Below are positions 59,594-64,000 of a stretch of 64,000 nt of DNA, piece by piece. How positions within the stretch are numbered: the first letter of the stretch is position 1; each line of letters opens with the position of its first letter. The stretch comes from Chloroflexaceae bacterium (lineage in GTDB: Bacteria > Chloroflexota > Chloroflexia > Chloroflexales > Chloroflexaceae), in contig JANQID010000041.1 in the NCBI GenBank assembly GCA_028282325.1, positions 20,732 to 84,731 of the forward strand, written 5' to 3'. The translations under genes were made by a program, and so were the position numbers. Under the pieces are notes generated by a model. It did not search any database. It had not been told where the DNA came from and saw only the letters and a program-made list of their open reading frames with translations.

Positions 59594-59619
59594 AGATGCT
59601 TCCTTTGCTTAAAGTCCGG
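59590..59619 (-). pseudogene. Tail of a DUF4258-type toxin gene
   Basis: Ten codons read PDFKQRKHL and stop, overlapping the YgiT-like ATG (ATGA). The end PDFKxRK is typical of DUF4258 proteins that precede YgiT-type genes. The rest of the gene is gone, replaced by the MFS gene's 3' end. Confidence 0.45.
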
Positions 59620-59621
59620 TA

Positions 59622-60887
59622 TCAGACCATTTCCCCCCGCCGAGATGCCCGCGGCGGCTTAAATTGCAGCAGCGTCGCGATGCACGCCAGCGGCAAAAGC
59701 GTCATTAGCCCCAGCGCGGGGCTGTACCCGCCGGTAGCCTGCTGGATGGCGGCGATAGGCAGCGGCGCCAGCGCCGCCGCGCTGATCATCACCATCGCGG
59801 CGCTGCCCTGCAAACGGCCCAGCCCGCGTCGCCCGTAGTAGGCGGCCCAGGCGACGCCCTGGAGCACGCCCTGCATTCCCGACGCGGCGCCGATCAGCAC
59901 GGCGTACCCGCTGGCGCTAAGCGGGGTATGCACGAAGTTGAGGCTGGCGACCCCCAGCGCCATCAGAATCAGGTTGGCGAGGAGTGTGCGCTTCGGGCCG
60001 AAACGCTCGACCAGCAGCCCGCCGAGCAGGGCCGCCGCTGCCGTAGCCGCGGAGAAGGGAATGAACACGCCGGCGGAGACTGCCGCACTCAGGCCGCGCT
60101 CGGCGAAGATCGAGGCCTGGTGGAAAACGAGTGCAGTCACGATGAAGGGGCCGGCCGCGAGGGGCAATGCCAACAGCCAGAAGTCCAGCGTTTGCAGCGT
60201 GGGCGCGCCGGGCGCTGCGCTATCGGTGTCAGCGGATTGCTCGATGGCCGGCGGCTCGGCGGCGCCGTCGGGAAACGCGCCGATGTCTTCGGGGCGATTG
60301 CGGGCCAGCAGCACGGCGACAAACAACAACAGCCAGATCAGCCCGGCCAGAATCAGATAGCTCGTGCGCCAGCCGAATGCGCTGGTCAACGCCTGGGTCA
60401 GCGGAGGAAACAGCGCATTGGAAAGGGCGATGCCGAGGTTGACAATGGCGATGGCCCGCCCCCGATAGCGCACGAACCACTGGACGGCCAGCAGGGTGGC
60501 AATGACCGGCAGCGAACCCTGGCCGAGCGCACGCAGCCCGGCGAATCCCAGAAAGAGGCCGGGAGCGCCCTGCGCCTGAGACAGCCCGATGCAACTGAGT
60601 CCGAAGAGCAGCGCAACAATGATGAGCATCCGCCGCGCGCCGGTGCGGTCGGTGAGCCGTCCGACCACCAGGGTCATCGCTGCGCTAACCGCGGTGCCGC
60701 CGGTATAGAGCGCCGAAAGCAAGGTGCGCGAGAGTCCGGTTTCTGCGAGGATGGGGTCGATTACGACCGAGAAGGTGTACGATTGGCCAGGGCCGGAGAT
60801 GAATGCGATCAGTGTGGCGGCGGCGACGACGACCCATCCGTAGAAGGGGCGTTTCACCGCCGCGACGGGGCTTGTTTCGGATGTCAC
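59622..60887 (-). CDS. Major facilitator superfamily transporter
   Basis: 421 residues with about 12 membrane helices in two halves. The loop 2-3 signature is LVVGRLTDRTGARRMLIIVA, repeated in the second half as LLGGLLVERFGPKRTLLANL. The central loop (PDGAAEPPAIEQSADTDSAA) is hydrophilic. The closest pattern is the monocarboxylate/oxalate:formate (OFA-like) group, but the substrate is not determinable. No gene is adjacent upstream in the same unit except the HEAT-like gene 40 bp away. Confidence 0.85.
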   Translation of the reverse strand: MTSETSPVAAVKRPFYGWVVVAAATLIAFISGPGQSYTFSVVIDPILAETGLSRTLLSALYTGGTAVSAAMTLVVGRLTDRTGARRMLIIVALLFGLSCIGLSQAQGAPGLFLGFAGLRALGQGSLPVIATLLAVQWFVRYRGRAIAIVNLGIALSNALFPPLTQALTSAFGWRTSYLILAGLIWLLLFVAVLLARNRPEDIGAFPDGAAEPPAIEQSADTDSAAPGAPTLQTLDFWLLALPLAAGPFIVTALVFHQASIFAERGLSAAVSAGVFIPFSAATAAAALLGGLLVERFGPKRTLLANLILMALGVASLNFVHTPLSASGYAVLIGAASGMQGVLQGVAWAAYYGRRGLGRLQGSAAMVMISAAALAPLPIAAIQQATGGYSPALGLMTLLPLACIATLLQFKPPRASRRGEMV

Positions 60888-60930
60888 GTGGGTTCAGGCT
60901 CCTGCTGCTGTTGTGACAGGCGGTCGGCTG

Positions 60931-61929
60931 CTATTTGCGCTTTTTGCGGTTGGCCTTGCGCGAGGCTGACGCCGTCTTGCGCTTGTTCTTCTCCTTGCGG
61001 AACTTCTCCTGCTTGCGTTGTTTGGCGGTGGTTTGGGCCGCAGCCCTGGCTTGCTCGATTTGCTGGCGGGCCTGCATAGCCCTGATGTTTTCCAGCATCT
61101 CCGGCGGAAACTGACTGTCCCAACGCTCCTGATAGCGCCGGTGCGACTCTTCTATCAATGGATCGTCGGCGTCCGGCGCGATGCCCAGGGTTTTCAAAAC
61201 TTCGCCCCAGGGACCATACATGGTCTCGTTGATTTTGCCTAGTTCGAATGCCCGGCGGATCAGCGGCAGGGTTTCGACGGCTTTGATATCCACCAGGGAT
61301 CCCATCACGCCGGTCGCTACTTCTTCGGGCAGTTCCTCCACCCTGGACAGCATATCGCTCAGCATCGGGACGACTTCGGCACGAAGTTCGGGGTGTTGTT
61401 CGACGATGTCGCCGAGCGCATCTGCCGCGCGGTTGCGTCCCCAGACCCAGCGGTTCTGATCTTCGAGGTAGGCGCGTAGCGGCGCTACTGCCGGCGCTCC
61501 GACCTTGCTCGCCATCACGACGACGGCATCGGCAAAGCGGTCGAAGTCGAGATCGAGCACCGGGATGATGTCATCGATATGGGCGGAGAGGTCAAGATCA
61601 GCCAGGATGTCCAGCGCGTGGGAAGGTCCCCAGCCCTTCGGGTCGTCGCCCATACTCGTGTTTAAATCACGGTCGCGCAGCATGCGCACCAGCTCGGAGA
61701 CGTGCTCCTGGCCGATTCCCAGTTCGGCGAGTGTGGCGGCATCGACATCGCCCAGGGCGAGCAGCGCGTCAAGCGGCGGCTGGTACGGCCCGCTCGACGG
61801 GCGCAGGGCGGCGAGCACGTGGGCGCGCACCGGTCGATCCGGATCGGCTCCGTCGCCGCCCCAATCGATATCGAACAGGTCGCCTTTTTCGAGGGGTTCT
61901 TGTTCCAGGTCAAAGGGTTCGTCGATCAT
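60931..61929 (-). CDS. HEAT-like repeat protein with Lys-rich tail
   Basis: 332 residues. The middle shows alpha-helical repeat pairs (DRFADAVVVMASKVGAPAVA, AADALGDIVEQHPELRAEVV, VATGVMGSLVDIKAVETLPL), resembling DUF1186/HEAT proteins. The start is acidic (MIDEPFDLEQEPLEKGDLFD), and the last 40 residues are extremely basic (KQRKQEKFRKEKNKRKTASA). Such proteins often serve as scaffolds or bind nucleic acid by the tail. No enzymatic motif is seen. It lies 43 bp upstream of the MFS gene, same direction. Confidence 0.72.
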   Translation of the reverse strand: MIDEPFDLEQEPLEKGDLFDIDWGGDGADPDRPVRAHVLAALRPSSGPYQPPLDALLALGDVDAATLAELGIGQEHVSELVRMLRDRDLNTSMGDDPKGWGPSHALDILADLDLSAHIDDIIPVLDLDFDRFADAVVVMASKVGAPAVAPLRAYLEDQNRWVWGRNRAADALGDIVEQHPELRAEVVPMLSDMLSRVEELPEEVATGVMGSLVDIKAVETLPLIRRAFELGKINETMYGPWGEVLKTLGIAPDADDPLIEESHRRYQERWDSQFPPEMLENIRAMQARQQIEQARAAAQTTAKQRKQEKFRKEKNKRKTASASRKANRKKRK

Positions 61930-62087
61930 AGGAAATCTTTTCTAATAGTGGGAGCAAGCTCCCGCACCCCATATGCATCTGCCGACGGGAGCAAGTCTCT
62001 CGCACTCCGCGATTCGCAGATTTCTTGAATGTTGTGCGCTATTGTACCATCACAATCGCCGGGAGGCGGCGCTGTGTCTGGCTCGTG

Positions 62088-63593
62088 TTACTGCTGCCCG
62101 CCATCGCGCGTGGTGCGGGTCAGGAAGACCAGGTTGTTGAGATCATCGCCGGACAGTTCCTCGAAGTAGGGTTGTTCGTAGAGCATCGCTTCCAGTCGCG
62201 GATGGTCTTTCACCATCCGGCGCGTCTGCTCATCGATGTTCTGACCGGGCAGGTCGCGGGCGCTGCGCTCCAGGTCTTTGAGCAGCGCCGGTTTGCGGAC
62301 GATAGCTTCATAGGTCTCGAAGAAGCTGCTTTGGATGACGACCAGTTTCGCCAGGAGCGCCGCTGGCGCCGGGCGCCGATGTCTGTGGCTGAGGGTGCGC
62401 AGCAGGCGGAAGGTGTTGAAGGTGCGCTTGAGTTTGCGCGGATTGCGCTGCAAGCCGCGGGTCATCACGGCGGCGATGGTTTCAACCTCTGCGGCCGGCA
62501 GGGGCGTTTTGCCGCGGGCCATCGCGTTGAGCCGCTGTTCCAAAAATTGTCGAATGGCGCTTTCGTCGAGGGGCGGAAGCTCAAAGGGCACCTGGACGAT
62601 TTTTTCCAGATAGGCGCGTTCGCCGATTGGAATGATTGTCGCCGTTTGTCCGGCGCGTTCCGCCGCCGCCGCATCCAACGCAAACTCTTTGTAGCGCACC
62701 AGGATGCCGCGTTCGATGATCTCGCGATCAACCCCCAGCAGGAAAATGCATCCGGGAATGTCCAGGAAGACCTTGATGGCTTCCAGGACGCTGACCGCCT
62801 GCTCCGGCAGACAGCGGTCCAGGTCGTCGATGAAGATCACCAGGCGGCGACCGCGTCCGCTGATCCACTCTGCGATCAGGTCGCGCAGCCGTTCCTGAAA
62901 CTGGTCGAGCGCGCGGATGTGGTCGCGGTAGATCTGCGTGCGCTGGCGATGAAAGAGGTCCCACATCTCCGACAGGTCTTCACCCTCGCCGATTTTGCCC
63001 TGGGCCGTCTTGACGAATTCGGCGAGCGGCTGCAACAGCGGCACGAAGGCGAAGCCGGCCCGCACCGCCAGGCGCGTCGCCAGCTTGCCCGCCGCCGGCC
63101 AGTCGATCTCGATGGCGCCGGCTTCTTCGCGCTCGATGCTACGATAGAGGCTGCCGATCAGGTCGTCCAGCGCGCGGTTGAGGCTCTCTTTTACCGCGGA
63201 CACTTCCCGGTCTTCCGGCGGCTGACCGGCCTGGTTGTCGGGCGCGGCCATGATCGCGCGCAGCCGGGCTTCGTCGTCAAGCAGATAGGCGCGGATCTGT
63301 TCGACGACGCTGACCAGCAGCGCGCGCCAGAGCGCGTCGGACCGTCCGTAGCGCCACGCTTCGAACCAGACCGGTGCATAGCCGGCGGCGGGATCGTTCG
63401 GTTGCAGTCCGGCCAGGATCATGCGCATCAGGCTGGTTTTGCCGCTGCCCCACGGCCCGTAGATCCCGATCGTGAGCGGGGTGTCTTGCAACTCGGATGT
63501 GTGGATAATGTCGAGCAGCGCCTCTACCGACGGCGTGAACCCCAGTTCGTCGATTTCCGCCGGGTGGTCGCTGTAGCTCTGGCGGGTCGGCAT
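62088..63593 (-). CDS. KAP family P-loop NTPase
   Basis: 501 residues from ATG 63593, with AAGGAGGAAG upstream; an open frame back to 63791 lacks a ribosome-binding site and is low-complexity. Walker A TIGIYGPWGSGKTSLMRM (46-53) and Walker B RRLVIFIDDLDRCLPEQAV are those of KAP NTPases. The insert between them is mostly helical, with a weakly hydrophobic LAVRAGFAFVPLLQPLAEF. KAP proteins are often linked to phage defence or membrane signalling. Here the upstream neighbour is a SUMF1-domain gene. A GGGAGC-AA-GCTCCC hairpin lies in the gap before the HEAT-like gene. Confidence 0.87.
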   Translation of the reverse strand: MPTRQSYSDHPAEIDELGFTPSVEALLDIIHTSELQDTPLTIGIYGPWGSGKTSLMRMILAGLQPNDPAAGYAPVWFEAWRYGRSDALWRALLVSVVEQIRAYLLDDEARLRAIMAAPDNQAGQPPEDREVSAVKESLNRALDDLIGSLYRSIEREEAGAIEIDWPAAGKLATRLAVRAGFAFVPLLQPLAEFVKTAQGKIGEGEDLSEMWDLFHRQRTQIYRDHIRALDQFQERLRDLIAEWISGRGRRLVIFIDDLDRCLPEQAVSVLEAIKVFLDIPGCIFLLGVDREIIERGILVRYKEFALDAAAAERAGQTATIIPIGERAYLEKIVQVPFELPPLDESAIRQFLEQRLNAMARGKTPLPAAEVETIAAVMTRGLQRNPRKLKRTFNTFRLLRTLSHRHRRPAPAALLAKLVVIQSSFFETYEAIVRKPALLKDLERSARDLPGQNIDEQTRRMVKDHPRLEAMLYEQPYFEELSGDDLNNLVFLTRTTRDGGQQ

Positions 63594-63705
63594 TGTTTCT
63601 TCCTCCTTATATGAGCGGTGAGTGACGAGTAGGGGCAAAACATCTTCTGCCCCGATGCGCCGCCGCGAATGGCCGCCGCACAAGCGCGATCGCGCGCTGC
63701 GCGCG

Positions 63706-63732
63706 CTGGGGAAGGGGATTCCCCTTCCCCAG
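63706..63732. repeat. 27 bp GC-rich palindrome
   Basis: CTGGGGAAGGGGA and its complement around a central T. It is followed by a doubled CCCGGCGCCCCCATCG unit (63756-63788). The region between the KAP and SUMF1 genes is otherwise empty; it may act as a terminator. Confidence 0.6.
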
Positions 63733-63812
63733 ACCCCATCCCCCGGCCTGCCGCCCGGCGCCCCCATCGCCCGGCGCCCCCATCGCCCCACTCAGCACGC
63801 AGGATTCAGTAT

Positions 63813-64000
63813 TCAGGATTCAGCATTAGGAAGCGGAGAACGACGGGAGACCCGCAACCCGACATTGAAGCTACGGTAGCGCGGGTCGTAGTAGCTGCGG
63901 GACGCGCAGCGCACGAATGTTCTATCGAAATACCACGATCCTCCTCGCAAGCTGCGAACATCGGTCCCCTCCAGATAGGCGGCATCCCATTCCGGCTCCA
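63813..64000 (-). CDS. SUMF1/formylglycine-generating-enzyme domain protein (C-terminus only)
   Basis: The frame enters from the right edge and stops at 63813-63815. The 62 visible residues read EPEWDAAYLEGTDVRSLRGG, then SWYFDRTFVRCASRSYYDPR and YRSFNVGLRVSRR. RGGSW, the VRCASR block and the final GLRVSR are the standard end of FGE-sulfatase domains. The missing part may carry other domains, as in many bacterial SUMF1-fusion proteins with NTPase or TIR modules. It precedes the KAP gene by about 220 bp. Confidence 0.82.
   Translation of the reverse strand, partial: EPEWDAAYLEGTDVRSLRGGSWYFDRTFVRCASRSYYDPRYRSFNVGLRVSRRSPLPNAES

Noticed and set aside
59928..61079. 383-codon plus-strand open frame across the MFS and HEAT-like genes
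   Set aside because: It is the complement of two well-supported minus-strand genes and has low-complexity composition.
62025..63614. 529-codon plus-strand open frame opposite the KAP gene
   Set aside because: The minus strand encodes clear Walker A and B motifs; the plus-strand product has no recognisable domain.

Overview
The window is a 64 kb chromosomal stretch of a GC-rich bacterium. It is most likely a Chloroflexota member, possibly a filamentous Chloroflexales-type organism. This is an inference from the gene set: an ArsA-type ATPase, paired Agl23-like GT-C membrane glycosyltransferases, an archaeal/fungal-type aspartate-semialdehyde dehydrogenase, a bactofilin, a soluble-adenylyl-cyclase-like AAA/TPR giant, and a short dispersed repeat family. 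No 16S rRNA gene is present to confirm it.

Region 1-12.4 kb holds housekeeping and envelope genes: a partial ArsA ATPase, a histidine phosphatase, a LysE exporter, a two-gene pilin-like/carboxypeptidase-regulatory-domain unit, a Kef-type antiporter, a Uma2 gene broken by an in-frame TGA, a methyltransferase, gyrB, a membrane protein and a polyprenyl diphosphate synthase. Region 12.5-24.8 kb carries a membrane-anchored penicillin-acylase-family hydrolase, then an apparent operon of two GT-C glycosyltransferases (the second fused to a six-bladed NHL propeller), a catalytically degenerate APH-fold protein and 6-phosphogluconolactonase, with a convergent HerA-type ATPase. Region 24.9-34.7 kb has a stand-alone receiver protein, a HAD phosphatase, two tandem MurG/MGDG-synthase-like glycosyltransferases, a sortase, a methyltransferase, an M24 peptidase, an aminotransferase and asd.

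Region 35-49.4 kb contains a small winged-helix regulator, an unannotated 35-residue membrane peptide, an AceE-like E1 enzyme, an RluB-type pseudouridine synthase with a long Arg/Ser repeat tail, bactofilin plus a DivIC/FtsB-like protein, the sAC-like cyclase/ATPase, an M16 peptidase, a DinB protein coupled to a DUF2357-like nuclease, and a small PDZ protein.

The most striking feature is a complete 9.5 kb integrative element at 49495-58964. It lies in the 3' half of a tRNA-Gly(TCC) gene and is bounded by perfect 47 bp direct repeats. It encodes a tyrosine integrase, an excisionase-like HTH protein, a ribbon-helix-helix protein, a membrane-anchored FtsK/TraB-like translocase followed by two overlapping small membrane proteins, and a large primase/polymerase-SF3 helicase replication protein. 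I see no capsid, portal, relaxase or type IV secretion gene. This is the module set of actinomycete integrative and conjugative elements (AICEs), which move double-stranded DNA with one FtsK-like pump. Strong divergent promoters, palindromes and a possible 70 nt RNA suggest a compact excision/replication switch.

Beyond the right attachment site (59-64 kb) are two abutting copies of the dispersed repeat, the remnant of a DUF4258/YgiT-type gene pair, an MFS transporter, a HEAT-like protein, a KAP-family NTPase and the C-terminus of a formylglycine-generating-enzyme (SUMF1) domain protein cut by the window edge.
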